Shown piece after piece: positions 1 through 10,593 of a DNA stretch of 64,000 bases; the first letter of the stretch is position 1; each line of letters opens with the position of its first letter. The translations under genes were made by a program, and so were the position numbers. The stretch is from Cephalotus follicularis (Eukaryota > Streptophyta > Magnoliopsida > Oxalidales > Cephalotaceae): NCBI GenBank assembly GCA_001972305.1, contig BDDD01001966.1, positions 124,001 to 188,000 of the forward strand, given 5' to 3'. The notes under the pieces were generated by a model. That model saw nothing but the letters and a program-made list of their open reading frames with translations. It searched no databases and was not told where the DNA came from.

Positions 1-984
1 TAACACTTGCTCTTCGTCCATGCCGATCCAACAGTCCACTGTATCAATCTGTAAAGTAGGGGGTTAGCCTTTGTCGTCACTCGGCTAAGTCATAAAGGTA
101 ACTCGGGATCAACATAATGCATGTCATGATATGAATGCATGAATGATGCAGTGCAGTGGAGACCCCAGTTTATATATATATGAAAATATATATACTTATA
201 ACAGTACAGTAAAATATCAGTGGGGCATATATATATATATATATGTGAGATATATGTATGCAACAACTATACAGTAGTAACCCGGCCAGCGCTGCATCAA
301 CAAGCACAGTAATGCCCGTGAAGAACCAACAGGCAGTACAGGATGTCCGCATAGGACTACAACAGGCAGTATGTCCACATAGGACCACAACAGGCAGTAT
401 GTAATGCCGCCAACTCCTGGCCCCACACAACACTCCCACTCCGGCCCCTACATCAGGCGACCAAGCGAGGCAACAGTACAGTGAGTTACCTAGCCATGCT
501 CCTGGCCCCTAGGTCAACCCTACCACTAGCCGGCGCTGGCAGCCTCCGCCATGCAACTAGTGGCGCTAGCACAAACACATAACAATTCACAGAGCAAACA
601 GTGAATTCAAGCAGTAACAGTACAGTAAACAGGACAGTAGTGATCGTTGAGATCCACAACAGGCAGTTGTTTTCCATAATGTTTCCAAAAGTGACAACAT
701 TTGAAAATAGGCATTTTCAGTAGAAAATACTTATAAACAGTTCAGAAGTAGAAATCGCTTTCCAAACATGTTTGAAAATATGATATTGATATTCATTTTG
801 TACTCAAAATAGTAGTTTCAATTCACATATGCTTTTCTAAAGTAACAACACATTAGAAATCATAATCCGAGTACAAACAGGCAGTAAAACAGTGTATGTG
901 CAATGCATACAAATGCTCAAATGCACTCTAATAGGAATCGGGATCATTTCATATCATTAGATGAAGAAACCTCCAAACAGTACC

Positions 985-1320
985 CAAAAGACGTCGATGT
1001 CTATACAAAAGGCGTCGATGTCTTTGTCCATTAACGTCGATGTCCAAGTCTGTAGTGTCAGCGTGTTCTACTGCAGAAGGCGTCGATGTCCATTTCATAC
1101 GCGTTGACGCTCAAGGTCTGGAACCTTAGCACGACAGCGCATTTGTTCACGGTGTCGACGCGTTAAGGAGGGAACCTTAGGTGTCGACGTGTGATGCGTC
1201 AAAACCCAACAGATAGCCTAAGGCATTGATGTCTTTCTATAGACGTCGATCCTTTTCATATCAGTAACCAGGCAAAACCCAAAAGACGTCGATGTTCATC
1301 AAAAGGCGTCGACGTTTATC
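985..1320 (-). promoter_or_regulatory. GTCGAC-core motif array (second array) in A 3' LTR
   Basis: About eleven copies of a degenerate motif of the form AAGACGTCGATGTC or GGCGTCGACG occur within about 330 bases, separated by unrelated spacers of 10-40 bases. Many variants differ from the palindrome by C-to-T or G-to-A changes at CpG. It corresponds to the array at 6900-7235 in the other LTR. The function is unknown. It lies inside the putative leader intron described for these LTRs. Confidence 0.7.
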
Positions 1321-2084
1321 GAGTAACATTCATCTTCTTCCTCAGGACTTAACACACAATAGGCATTACAAATGATATTCATGCACAATAACAGGGAATC
1401 AAGGCAGGAAACCAACATGCAGATACTCATGACATATCTAGCATATCATGGCATCAATCTAGTGACAATAATCAATTCAATAATCATGCGTTTCATACAC
1501 CAAAACCATAGACCATGCATGAATATCAATCTCAAGATTTCAGTTATGGCTTTCCCTACCTTTTGTTCCACGTTTGGAACTGGAAAGTCCACCTCTTTGC
1601 GTTCCAAACTGGTCACGGCAACCTCTAGGTCCTTCCCGTTGCTGCAAGCCACTAGCTCCAAGCTCCAAGCTACAACCAAGCTCAACAATGGTGGAAATGT
1701 TTTCTCTCCTTAACTCTCTGCTTTCTTACACAGGTGTCTCAGCCGAACCAGGGATGAAAAGAGGAGGCATTTTATGCAGGTCGAACATCTCTCTTCCCTC
1801 TATGGCCCATTTCAAGCATCTCACAGTTCCATTTTCCCATTTTCTCTCTTTCCCAGTTCTGTCCCGTTTCTTTTGCAGGAGCAGACGTTGAAGGTGGCAC
1901 CACAGCCTGCATGCACATCGAAGTGTCATGCCCTTCCTCCCATTCTGGCACCTGCATGCCTGGTATCAAGCCAACATGCTCAACACGTATCAATCATGCC
2001 CCAAGGCGCCTGAGAAAGGCTCTAAAAAGATTCCTCTTCGCACGTTGTTTGTCAGTAGAGTAACATCCCTGGCATTCGAAGTTA

Positions 2085-2235
2085 ATACGTCGACGTCTTT
2101 CCAAAGACGTCGATGTCTTTCACCATTTTACACGAGGACATCGATGTCTTCGTATGCATCGATGTGCATGTGCATGCAGCTACGTGTGCCCTTTGCCTCA
2201 AGGACGTCGATGTGATTCCAAAGGTGTCGACGTGT
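2085..2235 (-). promoter_or_regulatory. GTCGAC-core motif array (U3 array) in A 3' LTR
   Basis: Six motif copies, such as ACGTCGACGTCTTT and GACGTCGATGTC, occur within 150 bases. On the minus strand they lie about 180-340 bases into the LTR, upstream of the putative TATA region. The matching array in the other LTR is 8005-8160. Confidence 0.7.
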
Positions 2236-2419
2236 TTCCCCCAGAACAGCTTCATTTTAGCCTTTTTAACACTCTTTTAGCATATAACTCTAAAATTCAA
2301 CATTATAGGAATTTTGGGAAAACATCACCAAATACGGAAAGTCCATCATTTTATTAATTCCACAAATAAGGTACAAGTACATTGTGAAATTACATTACAT
2401 GAAAATCTCGGGCGTTACA

Positions 2420-2434
2420 TCCACCCCTCCTTCA
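2420..2434 (-). other. Polypurine tract of element A
   Basis: On the minus strand the purine run GAAGGAGGGGTGGA ends directly at the TGTAACG start of the 3' LTR. This is the expected plus-strand priming site. The same tract is seen in F (40123-40136) and D (45482-45495). Confidence 0.85.
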
Positions 2435-2465
2435 AGGAATTTCGTCCTCAAAATTAAAAACAAGA

Positions 2466-3194
2466 CTAGAACAAGTGCGGGAAACGGTCTAGGATATCTT
2501 CATCACGTTCCCAAGTTGCCTCATCTGGTCGGTGGAACTGCCATTGAACCTTGACCATGGAGATGGTTCGGTTCCTCAAAATCTGCGTCTTCCGATCAAG
2601 AATCCGCACAGGCAACTCTTCGCAAGATAGGTCATCTTGCACACGAACAGCATCTTGATCCAGGACATGTGACAGGTCCGGGATATATTTCCTCAGCATA
2701 GACACATGGAAGACGTCGTGCACGTTTGACAGTGCGGGAGGTAAAACAAGCTGGTAGGCTACCTCTCCAACTCTCTCCAAGATCTCAAAAGGACCAATGT
2801 AGTGAGGAGCTAATTTGCCCTTTCTTCCAAACCTTTGCACACCCTTCCATGGTGAAACCTTCAAGAACACATGATCACCCACACTGAAGGTCAAAGGCCT
2901 CCTCTTGACACTGTCCGTATAGCTCTTCTGCCGGCTCTCAGCAGCAAGCAGCTTCTTTTTGATCGACTTGATCTTCTCTAAAATTTCCTCCACTAACTCA
3001 GTCCCGAGTAAAAGTTGCTCACCGACCTCGTCCCAATAGATAGGAGATCGGCACTTCCTCCCATACAGTGCCTCAAAAGGTGCCATGCCGATACTAGAAT
3101 GATAGCTGTTATTGTAAGAGAACTCTATCAAAGGAATGTGATCCTCCCAAGTACCAGCAAAATCAATAATGCAAGCCCGTAGCATATCCTCCAA
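2466..3194 (-). pseudogene. Integrase C-terminal part with chromodomain-like tail (element A)
   Basis: The 242-codon open stretch covers the end of the integrase core (EDMLRACIIDF, the region after the catalytic Glu), the GPY/F-type C-terminal domain (APHYIGPFEILERVGEVAYQ) and a chromodomain-like tail (KVQWQFHRPDEATWE, ending PHLF). In chromoviruses the tail is thought to guide integration to particular chromatin. The frame is separated from the upstream integrase part by an in-frame TAG just before SERTIQTLEDML, apparently CAG to TAG. It is part of one decayed pol gene. Confidence 0.88.
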
Positions 3195-3281
3195 GGTCTG
3201 GATGGTACGCTCAGACTACCCATCGGTCTGAGGGTGGAAGGCAGTACTCAGGTTCAGCTTCGTCCCGAAAGCTGTCTGAAA

Positions 3282-3800
3282 TCACTTCCAGAAGTTGGAA
3301 GTGAAGATGGTATCTCTATCACATACGATGGTGACTGGAGCACCGTGTAGCCTCACTATCTCCTTTACATACAAACGAGCTAGCTTGCTCGCAGAATCGG
3401 TAACATGTGTAGGCAGAAAGTGTGCTGATTTGGTGAGTCTGTCCACGACAACCCACACGACGTTGTGACGGTTCCGAGTCAGAGGAAAACCCAAAACAAA
3501 ATCCATCGTAACATGTTCCCACTTCCACTCTTGAATTGGCAAAGGTTGTAGCAAACCTGCCGGTCTCTGGTGCTCGGCCTTAACTGTCTGGCAAGTCAAA
3601 CACCTTGCCACATACTCAGCGATCTCCCGCTTCATACCAGGCCACCAGTAACACTTCTTCATGTCTTGATATATTTTAGTGCTACCAGGATGAATACTGT
3701 ACAGAAATTTATGAGCCCCGCGAAGTAATTCATCCTTCAGTCTTGGTTCGTTCGGAAGACACACACGTCCCCGATACCTCAGAATACCATCAGCATGCAC
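3282..3800 (-). pseudogene. Integrase N-terminal and catalytic part (element A)
   Basis: The stretch encodes the HHCC zinc-binding region (HPGSTKIYQDMKK ... CLTCQ) and the first two catalytic aspartates of the DDE core (TMDFVLGFP and VCDRDTIF). It starts right after a TGA that replaces the Trp codon in the sequence SDFWVHADG found intact in D. It ends at TSNFWK followed by another TGA, where D and F have Arg. It is continuous in frame order with the neighbouring RNase H and integrase C-terminal pieces. Confidence 0.88.
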
Positions 3801-4694
3801 TCAAAAATCAGATTCCGAGTCCAGGTTCTCTCGAATCCGTTGCAACTCTGGATCATGTGGTTGTTCATCCCTGATGTGGTCCAGTAACACAGGCTGTACT
3901 CGTATGTCGGCCAGAAAGATCCCCGGTGACTGATTGAACGGAGACCACTCTTGAAAGTCTTCTAACATCTTCCATTGCGACACCATCGCACTGGCAAGCA
4001 TAGCCTTGCGGCTCATGGCATCAGTGACTACATTCGCTTTCCCTGGGTGATACTGGACACTGCAATCATAATCATTGAAGAATTCTACCCACCTGTACTG
4101 TCTCATGTTCAGTGTATCTTGACAAAATAGATATCTCAAGCTTTTATGATTGGTAAAGCTCTCAAACTGCGCCCCATAAAGATAGTGCCTCCATTTCTGA
4201 AGGGCGAAGGCAATAGCTGCAAGCTCAAGGTCATGAGTCGGGTAGTTTTCTTCATACGGCTTTAGCTTCCTCGAGGCATATGCAATCACTCTACCTCGGT
4301 GCATCAATGCACAACCCAAACCATTACCTGATGCATCACTATAGACTGCAAAGCCTTCATTACCATCAGGTAACACCAAGACAGGAGCGGAAACCAACCG
4401 ATCCTTCAGTTCACAAAAACTAGCCTCACAGTCTTCGTCCCAGATAAAAGGAGTCTTCTTCTGGGTCAATCTGTTCAAGGGCTCAGCTATCCGCGAAAAG
4501 TTCTGGATGAACCTCCGGTAATATCCCGCCAAACCAAGGAAACTGCGCACTTCAGTCACATTTTTCGGTTGCGGCCAGTCTCTCACTACTTCAGTCTTTG
4601 ACGGATCCACCGTCAAGCCTTCTCCAGATACTATGTGACCGAGAAAGATCACATGGTCAAGCCAGAACTCACACTTGCCGAACTTGGCGTACAA
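3801..4694 (-). pseudogene. RT thumb/connection and RNase H (element A)
   Basis: The 297 codons cover the end of reverse transcriptase ([19 protein letters not shown], then [12 protein letters not shown]) and RNase H ([35 protein letters not shown]). The usual catalytic Asp in the FTDHKSLRY motif, kept in F, is Asn here (FTNHKSLRY), which should impair RNase H. The frame ends in TGA at SDF. The upstream segment 4695-4811 carries the FIDD active-site box (Asp codons at 4773-4778) but is bounded by a TGA at 4812-4814 and a TAG near 4716. Confidence 0.9.
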
Positions 4695-4811
4695 CCGATG
4701 CTCTCTGAGAATCTATAATACTAGCCTCAGATGATGAGCGTGCTCCTCCTCGCTCCTCGAATATACCAGTATATCATCAATAAACACCACAATGAACTGG
4801 TCCAGGTATGG

Positions 4812-5480
4812 TCAGAATACGTCATTCATCAATGACATAAAAGTTACCGGTGCATTGGTAACACCAAACGGCATCACCAGGAACTCGTAATGACCATACC
4901 GTGTCTGGAAGGCAGTCTTCTCAATGTATCCTTCCCTTACTCGCAGTTGGTGATAACCTGACTTCAAGTCGAGCTTGGAAAACACCCTCGATCCTTGAAA
5001 CTGATCAAACAACTCCTCAATGTGGGGTAAAGGATATTTATTCCTGATAGTTGCCTTGTTCAACATCCGGTAGTCGATACAGAGCCTCATCGACCCATCC
5101 TTCTTCTTGACAAACAGTACAGGTGCTCCCCACGGGGAAACACTCGGTCGAATAAAACCCTTATCGATCAAGTCTTGCAACTGCAATTTCAGTTCCCTCA
5201 GTTCTGCAGGAGACATTTGATACAGTGCTTTAGAAATAGGAGCTGTACCTGGTATAAGATCGATAACAAACTCCATATTCCTCCTCGGTGGCAAAGACCC
5301 CAAATCATCAGGAAACTCCATATTCCTGTTAAAGGCCATTTGTTGCTGAAAATAGTCCGCAATCCGAGCCATAGGATCTCTGTCATCTTGGGGAATGTTC
5401 ATCCCTTGCAGAACATTTGTTTCCTCCGGGGCATTAGCTTCAGCAGCTCTAGCCCTAGCTCGAGTTCTCCTTCGGTCCAT
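4812..5480 (-). pseudogene. Fusion of gag N-terminus to RT fingers/palm (element A)
   Basis: The frame starts at [20 protein letters not shown], the gag start also seen in J (63345). It runs through [12 protein letters not shown] and then passes directly into RT sequence ([56 protein letters not shown]). The gag core, nucleocapsid and protease have been removed by an in-frame deletion. The start codon is chosen by homology with J and F; the frame stays open for ten more codons upstream. It ends at NDVF followed by TGA (4812-4814), a stop also found at the same codon in D and F. Confidence 0.85.
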
Positions 5481-5572
5481 TTTCCTATAAGAAGGTTGAT
5501 GGTCAGTCACGATTTAGGAAACAGTTCATTAATTGCTAAGGAAAGTATCCTAGCTAAGCATATATGGAATAT

Positions 5573-5584
5573 GCTCTGATACCA
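5573..5584 (-). other. Primer-binding site of element A (initiator tRNA-Met)
   Basis: On the minus strand the LTR end GTGTGACA is followed after a few bases by TGGTATCAGAGC, which is complementary to the 3' end of plant initiator tRNA-Met. This fixes the element's orientation. Confidence 0.9.
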
Positions 5585-5963
5585 CTGTTGTCACACCCCG
5601 TTTAAGAGAAACGACATATAAGCAGTAAAGGCAATTAACACGTAAATACAGCTCAGGTAAAACCCATAAAATCTAAAACTTTAACAAGCTGTCAGTTGCG
5701 GAAGTATAATATCCATAAGCTGTAAAACCCGTAGCGTGCATCCCATATTACACGCTACCCAAAACAACCCAACATTGTTAATCGCCCACAAAATGGAGCG
5801 TGATCATAGTACAAGTTTAAATCCATCATAAAACACATCCGTAACAACAGTACATCAGAAATCTTTTAACTTCTCAGTTTATTACATAATAGGAGAATAG
5901 TAACTAAGAACAACAAAACACTTGCTCTTCGTCCATGTCGATCCAACAGTCCACTCCATCAAT

Positions 5964-7479
5964 CTATAAAGTAGGGGGTTAGCCTTTGTCCTCACTCAGC
6001 TAAGTCATAAAGGTAACTCGGGATCAACATAATGCATGTCATGATATGAATGCATGAATGATGCAGTGCAGTGGAGACCCTAGTTTATATATATATATGA
6101 AAATATATATACTTACAACAGTACAGTAAAATATCAGTGGGGCATATATATATATGTGAGATATATGTATGCAACAATAGTACAGTAGTAACCCGGCCAG
6201 GGCTACATCAATAAGCACAGTAACATCCGTGAAGGACCAACAGGCAGTACAGGATGTCCGCATAGGACTACAACAGGCAGTATGTCCACATAGGACCACA
6301 ACAGGCAGTATGTAGCGCTGCCAACTCCTGGCCCCATGCTACACTCCCACTCCGGCCCCTACATCAGGCGATCGAGCGAGGCAACAGTACAGTGAGTTAC
6401 CTAGCCATGCTCCTGGCCCCTAGGTCAACCATACCACTAGCCGGCGCTGGCAGCCTCCGCCATGCAACTAGTGACGCAAGCACAGACACATAACAATTCA
6501 CAGAGCAAATAGTGAATTCAAGCAGTAACAGTACAGTAAACAGGACAGTAGTGATCGTTGAGATCCACAACAGGCAGTTGTTTTCCAAAATGTTTCCAAA
6601 AGTGACAACATTTGAAAATAGGCATTTTCAGTAGAAAATACTTATAAACAGTTCAGTAGTAGAAATCACTTTCCAAAGATTTTTGAAAATACGATATCAA
6701 TATTCGTTTTGTACTCAAAATAGTAGTTTTGATTCACATATGCATTTCTAAAGTAACAACACATTAGAAATAATAATCCGAGTACAAACAGTACAAACAG
6801 GCAGTAAAACAGTGTATGTGCAATGCAGACAAATGCTCAAATGCACTCTAACAGGAATCTGGATCGTTTCGTATCGTTAGATGAAGAAACCTCCAAACAG
6901 TACCCAAAAGACGTCGATGTCTATACAAAAGGCATTGATGTCTTTGTCCATTAACGTCGATGTCCAAGTCTGTAGTGTTAGCGTGTTCTACTGCAGAAGG
7001 CGTCAATGTCCATTTCATACGCATCGACGCTCAAGGTCTGGAACCTTAGCACGATAGTGCATTTGTTCACGGCGTCGACGCGTTAAGGAGGGAACCTTAG
7101 GCGTCGACGTGTGATACGTCAAAACCCAACAGATAGCCTAAGGCGTTGATGTATTTCTATAGACGTCGATCCTTTTCATATCAGTAACCAGGCAAAACCC
7201 AAAAGACGTCGATGTTCATCAAAAGGCGTCGACGTTTATCGAGTAACAGTCATCTTCTTCCTCAGGACTTAACATACAATAGGCATTACAAATGATATTC
7301 ATGCACAATAACAGGGAATCAAGGCAGGAAACCAACATGCAGATACTCATTACATATCTAGCATATCATGGCATCAATCCAGTGACAATAATCAATTCAA
7401 TAATCATGCATTTCATACACCAAAACCATAGACCATGCATGAATATCAATCTCACGATTTCAGTTATGGCTTTCCCTAC
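5964..7479 (-). other. Putative leader intron in A 5' LTR
   Basis: On the minus strand a conserved block ending AAAG/GTAGGG resembles a splice donor. A block CTAACCCCCTACTTTATAG resembles a branch point, pyrimidine tract and acceptor. The same pair is found at equivalent positions in the other A LTR (1559 to 49) and in B, D, F and J. This is inferred from sequence only; splicing is not shown. Confidence 0.4.
6900..7235 (-). promoter_or_regulatory. GTCGAC-core motif array (second array) in A 5' LTR
   Basis: About ten degenerate copies (AAGACGTCGATGTC, GGCGTCGACG and CpG-decayed forms such as GGCATTGATGTC) match the array at 985-1320 in the other LTR, with several site-specific CpG changes between the two. 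Confidence 0.7.
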
Positions 7480-8004
7480 CTTTTGTTCCACGTTAGGAAC
7501 TGGAAAGTCCACCTCTTTGCGTTCCAAACTGGTCATGGCAGCCTCTAGGTCCTTCCCGTTGCTGCAAGTCACCAGCTCCAAGCTCCAAGCTCCAACCAAG
7601 CTCAATAATGGTGGAAATATTTTCTCTCCTTAACTCTTTGTTTTCTTACACAGGTGTCTCAGCCGAACCAGGGATGAAGAGAGGAGGCGTTTTATGCAGG
7701 TCGAACATCTCTCTTCCCTCTCTGGCCCATTGCATGCATCTCAAAATTCCATTTTCCCATTTTCTCTCTTTCCCAGTTCTGTCCCGTTTCTTTTATAGGA
7801 GCAGACGTTGAAGGTGGCACCATAGCCTACATGCACACCCAAGTGTCATGACCTTCCTCCCATTCTTGCACCTGTATGCCTGGTATCAAGCCAGCATGCT
7901 CAACACATATCAATCATGCCCCAAGGCGCCTGAGAAAGGCTCTAAAAAGATTCCTCTTTGCACGTTGTTTGTCAGTAGAGTAACATGTCTGGCATTCGAA
8001 GTTA

Positions 8005-8160
8005 ATACGTCGACGTCTTTCCAAAGGCGTCGATGTCTTTCACCATTTTACACGAGGACGTCAATGTCTTCATATGCATCGATGTGCATGTGCATGCAAC
8101 TACGTGCGCCCTTTGCCTCAAGGACGTCGACATGATTCCTAAGGCGTCGACGTGTTTCCC
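8005..8160 (-). promoter_or_regulatory. GTCGAC-core motif array (U3 array) in A 5' LTR
   Basis: Six copies (ACGTCGACGTCTTT, GGCGTCGATGTC, GACGTCGACATG and variants) lie 180-340 bases into the LTR, about 310 bases upstream of the TATA-like sequence near 7690. Confidence 0.7.
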
Positions 8161-8339
8161 CTAGAACAGCATCGGTTTAGCCTTTTTAACACTCTTTTAG
8201 CATATAACTCTAAAATTCAACATTATAGGAATTTTGGGAAAACATCACCAAATTCGGAAAGTCCATCATTTTATTAATTCCACAAATAAGGTACAAGTAC
8301 ATTGTGAAATTACATTACATGAAAATCTCGGGCGTTACA

Positions 8340-9414
8340 GTAATATCATGGGCTTTGAAAGCCACTTAGAACGTGAGGAAGAAGTGAAGGCATTCTACCT
8401 TTACATGTTTAATGTAACGCCCGGTGTTTCCTGAATGTAATATTTTGATTTATGATGTAATCATTAAACTTGATTTAATGAGAATGTGGAGCTTTTGGAC
8501 TCAAAAGATGCTTGCAAACCCTAGTTATGGACTTAAAGATGGAGTGTGTATGTTAAATCTTGAAACGATGCTGTTTTGGCCAAAAGACATCGACGTCTTT
8601 TGGAAAGACGTCGACTCCTTTGTGAGCTAGGGAACACGTGAATGCATGGGCATGCACGTCGACTCGGGAAGGAGGCATCGACACCTTCTTACGGTTGGAC
8701 AAAGACATCGACGTCCAAGTAAAGACGTCGACTCCTTTGTATGAATGGCCATCACGTTCCTCGTCTGCAGAAGTAAAATGCAAGGGAATTGTTTAAGGGC
8801 TTCACCTAACACCTTTGCAAGTGCTTACTGACATGTTGGCCATAATAGTGGGTTGCCAGGAAGGCCAAGACAGGCTTCTCACATGGCACATGCAAGGATA
8901 GCCACCCTCACATGCAACCTGCAAGAAAGAAGGTAAAAAGAAAACAAAAGAAATGCAGAAAAGAGAAAGGTGGGAGAGAGTTAGAATGGGGCTGTCAAAT
9001 GCCAGAATGTGAATGTCGGGGATCGACATGGAGCAAGCACGGAGATTTAAGGAGAAGACTTGTTATTTTCTCTTATTTTGGGTTGTCGAACATTTATCAT
9101 GTTATTTGGGTTTTGTAACATTGGATATTTGTTATCTTGTACCGTTTTGTTCACGCTCCGTTTTATGGGCGATTGACTTTTATGACCTGTATTTGGGTAG
9201 CGTGCGGTATGGGACGCACGTTTCGTGTTGACAGCTTATGTTCTTTTATGCTTCCGCAACTGCTATGCTTGGAAAAGTTTTAAATTTCACGGTTTCGCAT
9301 GAGCTGTATTATATGTTAATTGCCTTTACCGCTTTAATGCTGCGTTTATTGTAAACGAGGTGTGACATTTAATCTAGGGAATCTCGGGACGAGATTTCTT
9401 TAAGGAGGGGAGGA
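8340..9414 (+). mobile_element. 3' end of a B-type internal region, directly abutting B's 5' LTR
   Basis: Bases 8340-8412 and 9368-9414 together match 14789-14903, the 3' end of B's internal region, including the purine tract AAGGAGGGGAGGA. They are split by the solo LTR 8413-9367. Because an internal end abuts an LTR that is itself followed by a complete internal region and another LTR, the locus looks like an LTR-internal-LTR-internal-LTR tandem whose left part lies beyond A. Confidence 0.75.
8413..9367 (+). mobile_element. Solo LTR (Ty3-type, 955 bp) with target duplication TTTAA
   Basis: The LTR starts TGTAACGCCCGG and ends GTGTGACA. It is flanked by perfect TTTAA copies (8408-8412 and 9368-9372). 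The empty site is visible in the paralogous sequence at 14857-14861. No internal region is present, so it is a solo LTR. It carries a GTCGAC-core array at about 8583-8740 (for example AAGACATCGACGTCTTTTGG) and is shorter than the other Ty3 LTRs because its middle part is missing. Confidence 0.92.
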
Positions 9415-9664
9415 TGTAACGCCCCTAATTTCATAAATAATTATTATGAAATTGGTGCATGTACAGTTGTGATTAAATCGATAGGGCCCGGAGTAATAAA
9501 AAGGCATTAGGCATTTAAGTCGTAATCGTGTTAGCTAAGACGACTAACAAAACCTATTTTTAATACGCAACAATAAAGCCCAAATGTTCGCATTTTCATT
9601 GCGATTATTTTGGTGGTCGTTTGGATAATTTATGTCGCAGTTCACGGAAAAATCGGGACCCATA

Positions 9665-9693
9665 CCTTAGTATTTTACCAGAAAATACTAAGG
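9665..9693 (+). other. Perfect hairpin in B 5' LTR
   Basis: A 12-base arm CCTTAGTATTTT is followed by a 5-base loop and its exact complement. It is conserved in the 3' LTR at 15154-15182, where only the loop differs by one base. The role is unknown; it could act in RNA or as a paired binding site. Confidence 0.75.
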
Positions 9694-9764
9694 AGGAAGC
9701 AAATTAATAAAAGAAGGAAGGGGAGACATGGGCGCATAGCGCGCCCGTGCGAAGCACCTGTAGA

Positions 9765-9789
9765 CGAGAGAGAGAGAGAGAGAGAGAGA
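9765..9789 (+). repeat. GA microsatellite in B 5' LTR
   Basis: A run of GA dinucleotides lies ahead of a GC-rich stretch. The 3' LTR has a shorter run at about 15256-15273. Open frames overlapping it are low-complexity and not credible genes. Confidence 0.85.
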
Positions 9790-10084
9790 CTGGGAGAGAC
9801 AGCAGGAGAGAGAGGGAGAGAGGGCGCCTGAGACGACGCCGGAGCCAGCCACGTGACGGGGAGTAGATGGCGGACCACCCAGGCACGCCTACCGCCGGTA
9901 AGCTCTTCCCCCTTCCCCTCTTTTCTCTTCTTTTTCTCTTCTTCCCTGCCACAGTCGCGCCTTTGCCGTGCGTTTTCCCACGCCGTTAGCGTCGCGGATG
10001 GCGTGGGTTATGGTGTAGAAGGCCTGCTCTACCCATTTCGACCACCGGTAAGGCGTGATTTGGCCGGAAACGGCTGGAATCAAT

Positions 10085-10260
10085 TGGCTGAGTCAACTCA
10101 GGGAGTCGACTCACTGCCGCCTTGGACCGCACATTTAGCGCCGAGTCTTGGAGAGTCACGGGCATGGGTATGTATAACTGGTGAATGTGTGGCATTTTTG
10201 GGTGGTGATCGGACCTGTTGAGGTCCGACGAGTTGACTCAGTGAGTCACAACTCGCTGCC
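10085..10260 (+). promoter_or_regulatory. GAGTCGACTC-type palindrome cluster in B 5' LTR
   Basis: It contains the perfect palindrome GAGTCGACTC at 10103-10112 with neighbours GAGTCAACTCA, GAGTTGACTC and ACTCAGTGAGTCAC. The equivalent region of the 3' LTR is about 15570-15745. It has the same GTCGAC core as the other arrays but different flanks. Confidence 0.55.
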
Positions 10261-10593
10261 GGCCATGGCGGGGCATTTGGCATCGATTCACGGCGAGTCT
10301 TGACCGGTTTTGAGTAGACCGTTCAATGTGGAACCCGTTGATGTGTGTTTCGCAAGCTGGATGAGTTGGCCAAAATCCGTCCGACGTTTCAGCGACGGCA
10401 ATGTTTTGCGTGCGTTGGTCGTAATGAAATGTGTTGTATGTGCAGTGTGCGAGTGGAGATTGGATTTGGCATTAAGGAATTGATCAATTAGCAAGAACCA
10501 TCTTCGGTTCAACGGTGGTTGGGAAAGGTTTGGCAATCGAACCGACGACTCGACTGTGCTGTTGCGGCTGCGATTCCTAACTTGGAATCAGAG

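Larger units (their letters stand above)
1..2419 (-). repeat. 3' LTR of element A (left end outside window)
   Basis: This copy aligns throughout with the second LTR at 5589-8339. Base 1 corresponds to roughly position 5920 of that copy, so about 330 bases lie outside. On the minus strand it starts TGTAACGCCCG at 2419, directly next to the polypurine tract. It contains two arrays of GTCGAC-core motifs (about 985-1320 and 2085-2235), an AT microsatellite near 225-245, and the conserved module GTGAxGACAAAGGCTAACCC near 52-85 (minus strand), shared with the LTRs of B, D, F, J and K. Confidence 0.92.
1..8339 (-). mobile_element. Element A: Ty3/gypsy chromovirus-like LTR retrotransposon, internally deleted
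   Basis: The element reads on the minus strand: 5' LTR (5589-8339), primer-binding site, gag start fused to reverse transcriptase, RNase H, integrase, chromodomain-like tail, polypurine tract and 3' LTR (1-2419, cut by the window edge). The internal region is only about 3.2 kb because most of gag, the protease and the RT N-terminus are missing. The integrase C-terminus ending in a VQWQFHRPDEATWE motif and the very long LTRs fit the Tekay/Del group of chromoviruses. The base run after the right LTR (GTAAT, 8340-8344) would be one target-site duplication; its partner lies outside the window. A is inserted in a B-type internal fragment, so it is younger than that fragment. Confidence 0.9.
5589..8339 (-). 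repeat. 5' LTR of element A (about 2.75 kb)
   Basis: The LTR has TG...CA ends: on the minus strand it begins TGTAACGCCCGAG at 8339 and ends GGTGTGACA at 5589. A TATA-like CATAAAA lies near 7690 on the minus strand. A donor-like AAAAG/GTAGGG junction lies at 7479 and an acceptor-like CTAACCCCCTACTTTATAG ends at 5964. Two GTCGAC-core arrays are present. The first 100 bases align closely with the LTR of J. Confidence 0.92.

Noticed and set aside
5573-5584. tRNA-like sequence TGGTATCAGAGC
   Set aside because: It is only the 12-base primer-binding complement at element starts; no tRNA cloverleaf is present anywhere I looked.
9853-10221. 122-codon frame in B's 5' LTR
   Set aside because: It is not conserved as a frame in the 3' LTR, has low-complexity Ser/Pro/Phe composition and lies in a regulatory region.
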